Below, one piece after another: positions 1 to 8,178 of a DNA stretch of 64,000 bases. The DNA is from Altererythrobacter sp. (lineage in GTDB: Bacteria > Pseudomonadota > Alphaproteobacteria > Sphingomonadales > Sphingomonadaceae), in assembly GCA_016793865.1 (NCBI GenBank), contig JAEULJ010000007.1, forward strand, positions 372,001-436,000, in the 5' to 3' direction. How positions within the stretch are numbered: the first letter of the stretch is position 1; each line of letters opens with the position of its first letter. Below the pieces are notes generated by a model. It was not told where the DNA came from. It saw only the letters and a program-made list of their open reading frames with translations, and did no database searches. Both the position numbers and the translations under genes were made by a program.

Positions 1-2
1 GG

Positions 3-2834
3 GTCCAGCCCACTCTGGCGCCTTTGAGCACGGGGCTGGGCGAGATCGTGTTCTATTCGGTCGCATTCCGTCATCCCGATGGCAAAGGTCTGCGTGTCGT
101 CGACGGTCGCCCGGGCTGGCAGTCGGATGGCACCTATCTGACCCCTGAAGGCGAGCGCCTGACAACTGCGCTGGCGAAGGCAGCCTACCTGCGAACGGTG
201 CAGGACTGGATTATCCGCCCGCAGATGCGGTCGGTGCAGGGCGTGGCCGGTGTCGATTCCAATGGCGGTTACGTGAAGCAGTATCTTGTCCAGCCCGATC
301 TCAACGCGCTCGCATCCTACGGGCTTTCGGTGACCGAACTCGCTGATGCGCTAGAACGAGCCAATCTGTCGGTAGGGGCGAATTACGTAGAGCGCGCGGG
401 CGAGAGTTTCCTGGTGCGTACCGATGCCAGGTTGCGGTCGATCGAGGACATACGCGACGCAGTGGTCGCGACCCGTGGTGATGTGCCCGTTCGAGTAGCC
501 GATGTCGGGCACGTCGAGATCGGCGGGGCTGTTCGAACCGGCTCCGGCAGCAGGATGGGCTCGGAAGCAGTCATTTCCACCGTCTTGATGCTGGTCGGGG
601 AAAATAGCCGCATCGTCGCAACCAGGGTCACCGACAAGCTGGCCGAAATCAATCGGCGCCTGCCTCCCGACGTTTTCGCGGAGCCTGTCTACAACCGCTC
701 GAAGCTGGTCAACGCCACGATAGCAACGGTCGAGAAGAACCTCCTGGAAGGTGCGCTGCTCGTCATCGCGGTCCTTTTCCTGGCTCTTGGCAATGTGCGT
801 GCCGCACTGATCGCGGCGACCGTGATCCCCATCAGCATGTTGATGACCGCCGCAGGTATGAACGAACTCGGCGTGTCGGGGAACCTGATGAGCCTAGGCG
901 CCCTTGATTTCGGACTCATAGTGGATGGCGCAGTCATCATCGTCGAGAACGCGCTGCGCCACCTGGCCGAACGGCAACACCGTGAAGGCAGGTTGTTAAC
1001 GCTGAACGAACGGCTCCAGACGACGATCGACTCCGCGCGCGAAATGATCCGGCCAACGGTGTTCGGCCAGATCATCATCTTCCTGGTGTTCGTGCCATTG
1101 CTCACGTTTCAGGGTGTCGAAGGCAAGACCTTCGCGCCGATGGCTATGACCCTGATGCTCGCGCTCGCGGCGGCTTTCGTGCTGTCGCTGACGTTCGTTC
1201 CGGCGATGATCGCGATTCTCATCGCCGGGCGCGTAAGCGAGACCGAGGTTCGCCCGATCCGCTGGTTCAAGGAACGCTACGCGCCGCTGCTCGAGAAAGC
1301 GATAAGGCGCCCCCTGCCGTTCATGATGGGCGGGGCAGGGGCCTTCGCGCTTGCTGTGCTGGCATTTCCGCTGCTCGGCGAGGAATTCATGCCGCAGCTG
1401 GATGAGAAGGACATCACGGTCACGAACTTCCGCGTGCCGTCGGCATCGATCGACGTATCGACTCAGATGCAGCTAAGGATCGAGAACGCGTTGAAAACGC
1501 TGCCTGAGGTAGCACTGGTTTTCTCCAAGAACGGCAACGCCGACCTTGGTACCGACCCCATGCCCCCGAACGCATCCGACACCTATGTCATTCCCAAGCC
1601 CCAGAGCGAATGGCCTCCCGAGGTCAAGAGCAAGGCCGATATCCTGCGCCGGATAGAAGAACGGATGAAGCCCCTGATCGGCAATCGTACCGAGATACAG
1701 CAACCGATCCAGATGCGCTTCAACGAGCTCATCGCCGGTGTGCGCGCCGATGTGGCGATCAAGCTCTACGGCGACGACCTTCAGGAAATGAACGCGCAGG
1801 CGCGCCTGATTGCGGGTGCGGTTCGCGACATTCCGGGAGCGGGCGACGTGACCGTCGAGCAGACCGAGGGCGCCCCCACCTTCGACGTGCAGGTCGATCG
1901 GCAGGCGGCGGGGCGGTTCGGCCTGTCGGTCGAGGAGGTGGCGAACACGGTGGCTGCCGCGCTGAGCGGGCGTCAGGCAGGGTTGCTCTTCGAAGGAGAT
2001 CGTCGTTTCGCGATAGTCGTTCGCCTTCCGGACGTGCAGCGTGACGATGTGGACCTGTTGCGCACGATCCCGGTGATGCTGCCGGCATCCGATGGCCAGG
2101 TGGCCCGTTCGGTGCCGCTCGGATCGGTCGCACGGTTCAGCTATACTGACGGGCTCAACCAGATCAGCCGCGAGAACGGCAAACGGATGGTGACGGTGCA
2201 GGTCAACGTCCGCGGCCGCGACCTTGGTGGCTTCGTGGCCGACGCACAGGACAAGATCGCGGCGTTTCCACTCCCCGCTGGCATGTACATCGACTGGGGC
2301 GGTACGTTCGAAAGCCTGCAATCGGCGCGGCTGCGCTTGGCCATAGTGGTGCCGATCTGCTTCATCGCGATCTATGCGCTGCTCTACATGGCGCTGGGCG
2401 GGCTTGTTCCGGCATTGATCGTATTCTCGGCGGTGCCGATGGCGCTGGCAGGAGGCGTGTTCGCGCTGCTGCTGCGCGGGTTGCCGTTCTCGATCACCGC
2501 GGCGGTGGGCTTCATCGCGCTGTCGGGCGTCGCGGTCCTGAACGGTCTGGTGATGATGAGCGCCATCAGGAAGCACCGGGATGACGGCGTGCCGGCTGAC
2601 CGGGCAATTGCCGACGGGGCGATGGAAAGGGTGCGCCCGGTCCTGATGACCGCTCTGGTGGCATCGCTTGGCTTCGTGCCGATGGCGCTCGCCACAGGTA
2701 CCGGAGCAGAAGTTCAGCGGCCGCTGGCGACCGTGGTCATCGGCGGACTGGTGACCTCGACCGCACTCACGCTTCTGGTCTTGCCAGCCATCACAGCATG
2801 GATGGCGAGGGTGACAGCTCGCTCGATCCGCTAG
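3..2834 (+). CDS. czcA: Heavy-metal efflux RND pump, CzcA type (5' end outside window)
   Basis: Inner-membrane proton-driven pump subunit that exports divalent metal ions through a tripartite complex. The frame is open to the left edge: the first codons read VQPTLAPLSTGLGE, a typical internal CzcA stretch, so the TTG at 24 is not a real start. The 943 visible residues include most of the protein. The fourth membrane helix carries the segment DFGLIVDGAVIIVEN, with Asp302, Asp308 and Glu315 of the visible part spaced as in divalent-cation (Zn/Co/Cd) pumps rather than copper/silver pumps. Further hydrophobic helices follow near the middle and C-terminus. The membrane-fusion and outer-membrane partners are presumably upstream, outside the window. 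The substrate class is inferred from the motif only. Confidence 0.93.
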   Translation, partial: VQPTLAPLSTGLGEIVFYSVAFRHPDGKGLRVVDGRPGWQSDGTYLTPEGERLTTALAKAAYLRTVQDWIIRPQMRSVQGVAGVDSNGGYVKQYLVQPDLNALASYGLSVTELADALERANLSVGANYVERAGESFLVRTDARLRSIEDIRDAVVATRGDVPVRVADVGHVEIGGAVRTGSGSRMGSEAVISTVLMLVGENSRIVATRVTDKLAEINRRLPPDVFAEPVYNRSKLVNATIATVEKNLLEGALLVIAVLFLALGNVRAALIAATVIPISMLMTAAGMNELGVSGNLMSLGALDFGLIVDGAVIIVENALRHLAERQHREGRLLTLNERLQTTIDSAREMIRPTVFGQIIIFLVFVPLLTFQGVEGKTFAPMAMTLMLALAAAFVLSLTFVPAMIAILIAGRVSETEVRPIRWFKERYAPLLEKAIRRPLPFMMGGAGAFALAVLAFPLLGEEFMPQLDEKDITVTNFRVPSASIDVSTQMQLRIENALKTLPEVALVFSKNGNADLGTDPMPPNASDTYVIPKPQSEWPPEVKSKADILRRIEERMKPLIGNRTEIQQPIQMRFNELIAGVRADVAIKLYGDDLQEMNAQARLIAGAVRDIPGAGDVTVEQTEGAPTFDVQVDRQAAGRFGLSVEEVANTVAAALSGRQAGLLFEGDRRFAIVVRLPDVQRDDVDLLRTIPVMLPASDGQVARSVPLGSVARFSYTDGLNQISRENGKRMVTVQVNVRGRDLGGFVADAQDKIAAFPLPAGMYIDWGGTFESLQSARLRLAIVVPICFIAIYALLYMALGGLVPALIVFSAVPMALAGGVFALLLRGLPFSITAAVGFIALSGVAVLNGLVMMSAIRKHRDDGVPADRAIADGAMERVRPVLMTALVASLGFVPMALATGTGAEVQRPLATVVIGGLVTSTALTLLVLPAITAWMARVTARSIR

Positions 2835-2979
2835 TGGGTTGGCGCCCATCACGGCGGGGGTGCTTTCCCACGGCGCGATTTTCTGCCAGCCTCCCGGGGC
2901 GGCCCGACTTTCCGTGTGGTCGCGATTCCAGTCCCATGACCGTGTAGTATCCGGTCCATTCCTCGGGAGTAGCAGGTCG

Positions 2980-4299
2980 GTGAAGCCCTTCATTATGCTG
3001 TCGGCAATGGCACTTACGCTGCCCGCGCCAGCGTTCGCGCAGTCCGATAGTCTCCGCGCCGCCGTCGCCGCGGAGATGCCCGGCCTGCTCGCGACCTATC
3101 GCGATTTCCACCAGCATCCCGAACTTGCGTTTCAGGAGGTTCGCAGTGCCGGGATCATGGCCGCCGCGGCGCGCGCGGCCGGCTTCGCCGTAACCGAGAA
3201 AGTCGGCAGGACCGGCGTGGTCGCGGTGCTGAGGAACGGCCCCGGCCCGGTGGTGATGATCCGCGCCGACATGGACGCGCTGCCGGTGACCGAGCAGACC
3301 GGGCTGCCCTTCGCCAGCAAGGCCCGCGGGGTCGCCGCGGGTGGCGAGACCGGGCTCATGCACGCCTGTGGTCACGATACCCACATGACCGCCTGGATCG
3401 CCACCGCCCGGCTGATGGCGGCGCGCAAGGCGGAATGGTCGGGCACGCTGGTAATGATCGGCCAGCCGGCGGAGGAGACGGGGCAGGGCGCCAAGGCGAT
3501 GCTGGATGACGGGCTCTACACGCGCTTTCCCAAGCCTGACTATGCGCTCGCCTTCCACGACATGGCGGCGACGCCCGCGGGCAAGATCACCTATGCCAGC
3601 GGCCCGGCGATGGCCAATGTCGACAGCGTCGATATCGAGGTGAAGGGCGTGGGCGGACACGGCGCGGCGCCCCACACCACGCGCGACCCGATCGTGCTGG
3701 CCAGCGCCATCGTGATGCGTCTGCAGACCCTGGTGAGCCGGGAGAACAATCCGGTGGAGCCAGCAGTGGTCACCGTGGGCAGCTTCCATGCCGGATCGCG
3801 GTACAACATCATTTCCGACAGCGCGAAACTGCAGTTGACCGTTCGCAGCTTCACCGACGAGCAGCGCGCGCGGCTGAAGGAGGGGCTGGAGCGGATCGTG
3901 ATGGGCGAGGCGATGGCGTCTGGCGTGCCGAAGGACCGGATGCCGGTGATCGCCTTCGGTGTAGAACACACGCCCTCGCTCATCAACGAGCCGGGCTTTA
4001 CCGCGCAGGTTATGGATCCGCTTCGCGAACGTTTCGGTGCGGAGCGGGTGGCGATCGCGCCGCCGATCATGCCAGGCGAGGATTTCGCCCGCTATCGCCG
4101 CGCGGACCCCGCCAACATCCAGTCGGTGATGTTCTGGGTCGGCGGTGAGGACCCGGCCAGGATCGCGGCGGCGGAGAAATCGGGGGAGGCGCTACCTTCC
4201 CTCCATTCGCCGTTCTGGGCACCGGACGCGGAAAAGGTGATCGGCACCGCAGCCGAGGCGCTGACGGCCTCGGCAATGCGTCTGATGCCGAAGAATTGA
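2980..4299 (+). CDS. Secreted M20-family amidohydrolase / peptidase
   Basis: Predicted periplasmic zinc hydrolase of the M20D amidohydrolase group (N-acyl amino acid or indole-acetyl conjugate type). I chose the GTG at 2980 because it gives a clean signal peptide ending PAPAFAQ. The longer reading frame from 2839 adds about 47 arginine-rich residues that look untranslated. Family metal-site motifs are present: RADMDALPV near residue 95, HACGHDTHM near 128, a Glu-Glu pair (EETGQG) near 165 and PGEDF near 365. The 439-residue length is normal for the family. It follows the efflux gene by 145 bases on the same strand, but nothing ties the two functionally. The substrate cannot be told from sequence. 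Confidence 0.88.
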   Translation: MKPFIMLSAMALTLPAPAFAQSDSLRAAVAAEMPGLLATYRDFHQHPELAFQEVRSAGIMAAAARAAGFAVTEKVGRTGVVAVLRNGPGPVVMIRADMDALPVTEQTGLPFASKARGVAAGGETGLMHACGHDTHMTAWIATARLMAARKAEWSGTLVMIGQPAEETGQGAKAMLDDGLYTRFPKPDYALAFHDMAATPAGKITYASGPAMANVDSVDIEVKGVGGHGAAPHTTRDPIVLASAIVMRLQTLVSRENNPVEPAVVTVGSFHAGSRYNIISDSAKLQLTVRSFTDEQRARLKEGLERIVMGEAMASGVPKDRMPVIAFGVEHTPSLINEPGFTAQVMDPLRERFGAERVAIAPPIMPGEDFARYRRADPANIQSVMFWVGGEDPARIAAAEKSGEALPSLHSPFWAPDAEKVIGTAAEALTASAMRLMPKN

Positions 4300-4339
4300 C
4301 GGCCGCCGGAACGCGCTCTCCTCGCGCTCCGACGGCCGT
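4299..4339. terminator. Possible hairpin between convergent genes
   Basis: ACGGCCG at 4299-4305 pairs with CGGCCGT at 4333-4339, and GCGC repeats inside can pair further. It lies between the ends of the M20 gene and the small gene on the other strand. There is no clear T run, so terminator function is tentative. Confidence 0.35.
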
Positions 4340-4372
4340 GGCTCCTCCCCAGGAGACCTCTCGAACAGGGGG

Positions 4373-4579
4373 CTATTCGGTGCTCACATAGGTACCGAGC
4401 CGATGGTGGAGCGCGTTGATGCGCGCCAGATCCTCCCGATCGTCGATGACCCGCGCGTGACTGGCCAGGGCCGCGCGGAGCAGACGGAAATCGGCGGTCG
4501 AGAACAGGGCGCGTGCGCGGCTCGGCTCCTTCACGGGCTCCGTCGTCGGGCGATCCTGGGTCGTGGTGATGGTCGTCAT
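4373..4579 (-). CDS. Small uncharacterised protein downstream of isocitrate lyase
   Basis: A 68-residue protein of unknown function. The start at 4579 is supported by GAGGAG about 7 bases upstream; the in-frame ATG at 4594 lies inside the end of aceA and has no such site. The sequence opens with a Thr-rich stretch, MTTITTTQDRP, and continues as a charged, probably helical domain rich in Arg and Ala. No membrane segment or signal peptide is visible. Only 11 bases separate it from the isocitrate lyase stop, so the two are very likely one transcript. A role linked to the glyoxylate shunt is inferred from position only. Confidence 0.7.
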   Translation of the reverse strand: MTTITTTQDRPTTEPVKEPSRARALFSTADFRLLRAALASHARVIDDREDLARINALHHRLGTYVSTE

Positions 4580-4590
4580 GGTCGTTCTCC

Positions 4591-6189
4591 TCACGCCGCT
4601 GCGAACTGATTCATGGTGTTGTGGCTGCCGCCGGCCTTCAGCGCGGCCTCGCCGGCGAAATAGTCCTTGTGGTCGTCACCGATGTCGCTGCCGGCCATGT
4701 TCTGGTGCTTCACGCAGGCGATCCCCTCGCGGATCTCAGCGCGCTGGACCTGTTCGACATAGCCGAGCATCCCGTCATCCCCGAAGTAGCGCCGGGCGAG
4801 CTGATCGGTGCTGAGCGCGGCGGTGTGGTATGTCGGCAGGGTGATGAGATGGTGGAAGATGCCCGCCTCGCGCGCGGCATCGCGCTGGAAGCTGCGGATG
4901 CGCGTGTCGGCCTCGATCCCCAGCTCGCTGTCGTCATAGCCTTCGCCCATCAACCGGTCGCGCTCATAGGCGGACATATCCCGGCCGCTTTGCGACCAAT
5001 CGTCAAAGACTTGCTGGCGAAAGTTGAGAGTCCAGTTGAAGCTGGGCGAGTTGTTATAGACCAGCTTGGCATTGGGCACGATCTCGCGGATGCGGCGAAC
5101 CATGCCGCCGATCTGGCCGATGTGCGGCTTCTCTGTCTCGATCCACAGCAGATCGGCGCCGTTCTGGAGACTGGTGACGCAGTCGAGCACGCAGCGGTCC
5201 TCTCCGGTGCCGGCGCGGAACTGGTAGAGGTTCGACGGCAGTCGCCTGGGGCTGACAAGCCTGCCGCCGCGGCTCAGGAACACCTGCCCATCGCTCAGCG
5301 CCGCGGGATCGACCTCCTCGCAATCGAGGTAGCTGTTGTACCGGTCGCCAAGGTCGTCCGGCTCCTTGCTGTAGGCGATCTGCTTGGTGAGACCCGCGCC
5401 AAGGCTGTCGGTGCGCGCGACGATGATGCCGTCGGGCACGCCCAGCTCGAGGAAGGCGTAGCGGATGGCGCGGATCTTCTGGATGAAGTCCTCGTGCGGC
5501 ACGGTGACCTTGCCATCCTGGTGGCCGCACTGTTTCTCGTCCGACACCTGGTTCTCGATCTGGAGCGCGCAGGCGCCGGCCTCGATCATCTTGCGGGCCA
5601 GCAGATAGGTCGCCTCGGCATTGCCGAAGCCGGCGTCGATATCGGCGATGATCGGAACCACGTGAGTCTCGTGCGCGTCGATGGCGTGCTCGATCCGCTT
5701 GGCTTCCACCTCGTCACCCGCGCGGCGCGCCGCGTCCAGCGCCCGGAACATGCCGCCGAGCTCGCGCGCATCGGCCTGCTTGAGGAAGGTGTAGATCTCG
5801 CCGATCAGCGCCGGAACCGATGTTTTCTCGTGCATCGACTGGTCGGGCAGGGGGCCGAACTCGCTGCGCAGCGCGGCGATCATCCAGCCCGAGAGATAGA
5901 CGTAGCGACCCCTGGTGGTGCCGAAGTGCTTCTTGACGCTGATGATCTCCTGCTGGGCGATGAAGCCGTGCCAGGCGCCCAGTGATTGCGTGTAGGCCCC
6001 CGGATCGGCGTCATAGGCGGCCATGTCCGCCCGCATGATCGTGGCGGTGTGCCGCGCGATGTCCAGACCGGTGCGAAACCGGTTCTGAACCTGCATGCGC
6101 GCCGCCGATTCCGCGTCGATGCCGGCCCAGGGGGCGCCGGCACCATCGATGGTGCGGGTAAGGTCGCCGATCCGGCATTGATACGTCAT
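4591..6189 (-). CDS. aceA: Isocitrate lyase
   Basis: Cytosolic enzyme that cleaves isocitrate to glyoxylate and succinate, the first step of the glyoxylate shunt used for growth on acetate and fatty acids. The 532-residue protein is of the longer proteobacterial type. The catalytic loop reads KQCGHQDG around residues 217-224, with the nucleophilic Cys and the His conserved; Gln in place of the second Lys of KKCGH is seen in this longer subfamily. Metal-site segments such as PIIADIDAGFG are present. It is divergent from a ScfR-type regulator gene with a 139-base shared control region, and a small gene follows 11 bases after its stop. Confidence 0.97.
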   Translation of the reverse strand: MTYQCRIGDLTRTIDGAGAPWAGIDAESAARMQVQNRFRTGLDIARHTATIMRADMAAYDADPGAYTQSLGAWHGFIAQQEIISVKKHFGTTRGRYVYLSGWMIAALRSEFGPLPDQSMHEKTSVPALIGEIYTFLKQADARELGGMFRALDAARRAGDEVEAKRIEHAIDAHETHVVPIIADIDAGFGNAEATYLLARKMIEAGACALQIENQVSDEKQCGHQDGKVTVPHEDFIQKIRAIRYAFLELGVPDGIIVARTDSLGAGLTKQIAYSKEPDDLGDRYNSYLDCEEVDPAALSDGQVFLSRGGRLVSPRRLPSNLYQFRAGTGEDRCVLDCVTSLQNGADLLWIETEKPHIGQIGGMVRRIREIVPNAKLVYNNSPSFNWTLNFRQQVFDDWSQSGRDMSAYERDRLMGEGYDDSELGIEADTRIRSFQRDAAREAGIFHHLITLPTYHTAALSTDQLARRYFGDDGMLGYVEQVQRAEIREGIACVKHQNMAGSDIGDDHKDYFAGEAALKAGGSHNTMNQFAAA

Positions 6190-6328
6190 GGGATGCTCCT
6201 GCGATCCAAGCTTCGATGGCTCAGTTACGCAGGGTCGGGAGAAGATTTGCAGTGAAACTTACAGTTAATGCTGTCGCGCTAGGGCCGTTTCGGCTATAAT
6301 AGCTGTAACATTGTAAGGAACATTACAA
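6190..6328. promoter_or_regulatory. Divergent aceA / scfR control region
   Basis: This 139-base spacer drives both genes. It is AT-rich compared with its surroundings. TATAAT at 6295-6300 is a good -10 candidate for the plus-strand gene, although I see only a weak -35 (TGTCGC at 6272-6277). TTACA/TGTAA half-sites occur at 6259-6263, 6304-6308, 6312-6316 and 6323-6327. ACAG-N6-CTGT forms another inverted repeat at 6261-6274. Confidence 0.6.
6311..6328. promoter_or_regulatory. Perfect inverted repeat TTGTAA-N6-TTACAA, candidate ScfR operator
   Basis: TTGTAA (6311-6316) and TTACAA (6323-6328) form a perfect 18-base inverted repeat ending immediately before the ATG of the regulator gene. The AAGGA ribosome-binding site at 6315-6319 lies inside it, so protein bound here could block both transcription and translation. 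Binding by the adjacent regulator is inferred, not known. Confidence 0.55.
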
Positions 6329-7714
6329 ATGGCCGAGGGTCTCCTCTATGCCGGTCCGGCGCTCCGACGCCTGCGAAGGCGAGAGGGACTGACCCAGGGG
6401 GCGATGGCTGTCCGCCTTCGCATCTCGCCAAGCTATCTCAACCTGATCGAACGAAGCCAGCGGCCCGTGACCGCGCGGGTGGTCGTCGAACTGATGAACG
6501 CCTTCGCGTTCGATCCGCGCGAACTGGCCCAGGGCGAAACGGTGGGCGGTGTGGACGGCCTTGCGCGCCGCCTCGCCGACGAGCGCTTCGCCGATCTTGC
6601 GATCGACCGTCACGAGGCGGATGAATTCCTGTCCACCAGCCCGCAGATCGCCGCCGCCTTCGCCCGGCTCTACGATTCCGGGTCGGCTCACGACAAAGGC
6701 GAAGACGACCCGGTTGCCTCCGCCCGGCGCGAGATCGAGCGCTGGCGCAACCATTTCGCCGATCTCGACCACGCGGCCGAAACACTGGCCGACGAGATGC
6801 GGCTGTCGCGCGACGATACCGGCGCTGCGCTCGCCGAGCGGCTGCGAGAGCGCCACCGCCTTTCGGTTCGCATCCTGCCACGCGAGGTGATGCCGGAGAT
6901 GCGCCGGCGCCTGGATCTTCACGCCCGGCAGGTGCAGCTCGCGGAGATGCTGGGCCCCGAGGCGCGCGCTTTCGAGCTCGCGTGGCAGATCGCGGCACTC
7001 GAGCAGCGTGAGTTGATCGACCAGATCGTCGCCGGCGCGCGGATGGGCGATGCCGCGGCGCGTGCGCTGTTCGCGCGGCACCTGGAAGGATATGCCGCCG
7101 CCGCGCTCCTGATGCCCTACGGCCGCTTCCTGCGGGCCTGCGAGGCGACCGGCTACGATATTCCGGTGCTGCAACGCCGCTTCGGCGTAAGCTTCGAGCA
7201 GCTGGCTCACCGGCTAACGACATTGCAGCGGGTCGGGCAACGCGGGCTACCCTTCTTCATGGCGCGGCTGGACAGCGCAGGCCAATTCTCCAAGCGCTTC
7301 GCCGGCGCGAGCGGGGCCGACTTCCTCGAAGCCGACCATCCCTGCCCGCTATGGTGCGCCACGCGCGCGTTCGAGCGGCCTGGCGAGATGCTCGTCCAGA
7401 GCGTGGCGACCAGGCCGAACGGGTCGGGCACCGCCCAATGGCTGTGCCTGGCCCGCGCGGTGGAGCCGCGCGATGGCGCACGGTTCGCGGTGTTGATCGG
7501 TCTCGACGCGGGGCTGGCGGGGGAAATGGCGCAAGCGCGGGGCGTGGCGCTGGGACGCGAGGCCGCGACCGCGATCGGCCCGGGCTGCCGGCTCTGCCAT
7601 GTCGATGGATGCGCGCAGCGTTCCCTGCCGCCGATAGGGGCGCGGCTGGTGTTCGACCGCACCCGCAGGCCGCTTGCGCCCTACGAAACCGCTACGGTTT
7701 CCCCGCCTGCGTAG
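6329..7714 (+). CDS. XRE-type regulator of short-chain fatty acyl metabolism (ScfR/RamB-like)
   Basis: Transcriptional regulator with an N-terminal helix-turn-helix of the XRE type (residues about 10-65, including GLTQGAMAVRLRISPSYLN). A long middle region resembling the IrrE/ImmA fold follows, and then a C-terminal short-chain fatty-acyl regulator domain. The C-terminal segment GPGCRLCHVDGCAQRS holds three cysteines that could bind a metal or sense redox state. The 461-residue length fits the family, whose members (for example RamB) control acetate, glyoxylate and propionate genes. Its divergent position next to aceA supports control of the glyoxylate shunt, probably with autoregulation through the inverted repeat touching its start codon. 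The effector is unknown. Confidence 0.9.
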   Translation: MAEGLLYAGPALRRLRRREGLTQGAMAVRLRISPSYLNLIERSQRPVTARVVVELMNAFAFDPRELAQGETVGGVDGLARRLADERFADLAIDRHEADEFLSTSPQIAAAFARLYDSGSAHDKGEDDPVASARREIERWRNHFADLDHAAETLADEMRLSRDDTGAALAERLRERHRLSVRILPREVMPEMRRRLDLHARQVQLAEMLGPEARAFELAWQIAALEQRELIDQIVAGARMGDAAARALFARHLEGYAAAALLMPYGRFLRACEATGYDIPVLQRRFGVSFEQLAHRLTTLQRVGQRGLPFFMARLDSAGQFSKRFAGASGADFLEADHPCPLWCATRAFERPGEMLVQSVATRPNGSGTAQWLCLARAVEPRDGARFAVLIGLDAGLAGEMAQARGVALGREAATAIGPGCRLCHVDGCAQRSLPPIGARLVFDRTRRPLAPYETATVSPPA

Positions 7715-7717
7715 GAA

Positions 7718-7759
7718 CCGGTGAAGCGGTGCTGCGTTCACCGGCGCAGCAATCGCTGC
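7718..7759 (+). promoter_or_regulatory. Three mutually exclusive hairpins between scfR and the next gene
   Basis: CCGGTGAA (7718-7725) pairs perfectly with TTCACCGG (7737-7744). GCTGCG (7731-7736) can instead pair with CGCAGC (7745-7750). GCAGC (7746-7750) can also pair with GCTGC (7755-7759). The first may simply be an scfR transcript end; there is no T run. The overlap allows alternative folding ahead of the ribosome-binding site of the next gene. Confidence 0.35.
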
Positions 7760-7776
7760 CACGCGGAGGAAATGCA

Positions 7777-8073
7777 ATGGCCGAGGAACGCATCACCGAA
7801 ACGGAAACGCCGTCGGGCAATATTCACACGACGCACACCGTCATTACCGAGGGACGGCCTCGAGGTGGCGGTTCGGGCTGGCTGATCGCGCTGGTGCTGG
7901 TGGTGGCGATCGGCGTCGGTTTCTACCTGTTTTCGCAACCGAGCGATTCCGAGGTCGCGAGGGATAATGCCGTGACGGCTGCGGCGCAGAGCGTGTCGAA
8001 AGCGGCGGGCAAGGTTGGCGATGCCGCACAGGATGCCGGCGCTGCCGCCAATGAGGCCGTGGACGGCGACTGA
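7777..8073 (+). CDS. Small single-pass membrane protein, function unknown
   Basis: A 98-residue protein starting at the ATG at 7777, with a strong GCGGAGGA site just upstream. Residues 1-33 are hydrophilic and acidic, followed by a glycine-rich turn. One hydrophobic helix spans about residues 34-53 (GWLIALVLVVAIGVGFYLF). An Ala-rich, probably helical C-terminal tail follows. The N-in or N-out orientation cannot be told. It may share a transcript with scfR, 62 bases upstream. I do not recognise a named family, and any envelope role is a guess. Confidence 0.75.
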   Translation: MAEERITETETPSGNIHTTHTVITEGRPRGGGSGWLIALVLVVAIGVGFYLFSQPSDSEVARDNAVTAAAQSVSKAAGKVGDAAQDAGAAANEAVDGD

Positions 8074-8178
8074 CCAGCGGCGCGGTCGTGCGCTGATATG
8101 GCGGGCTGTCAAGTTTACCGACATTTCACGACCTGGGGTTAAGCCGCTATCCACCATGCGGCCGCGTCGACCCTCCCG

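Noticed and set aside
1473..2993. 506-codon minus-strand frame under the efflux gene
   Set aside because: The product is rich in Arg and His with no domain pattern, and it is fully antisense to conserved RND sequence.
4621..5985. Long open frame antisense to isocitrate lyase (454 codons, plus strand)
   Set aside because: It has no family motif, and aceA on the other strand is unmistakable. Long antisense frames are expected in GC-rich DNA.
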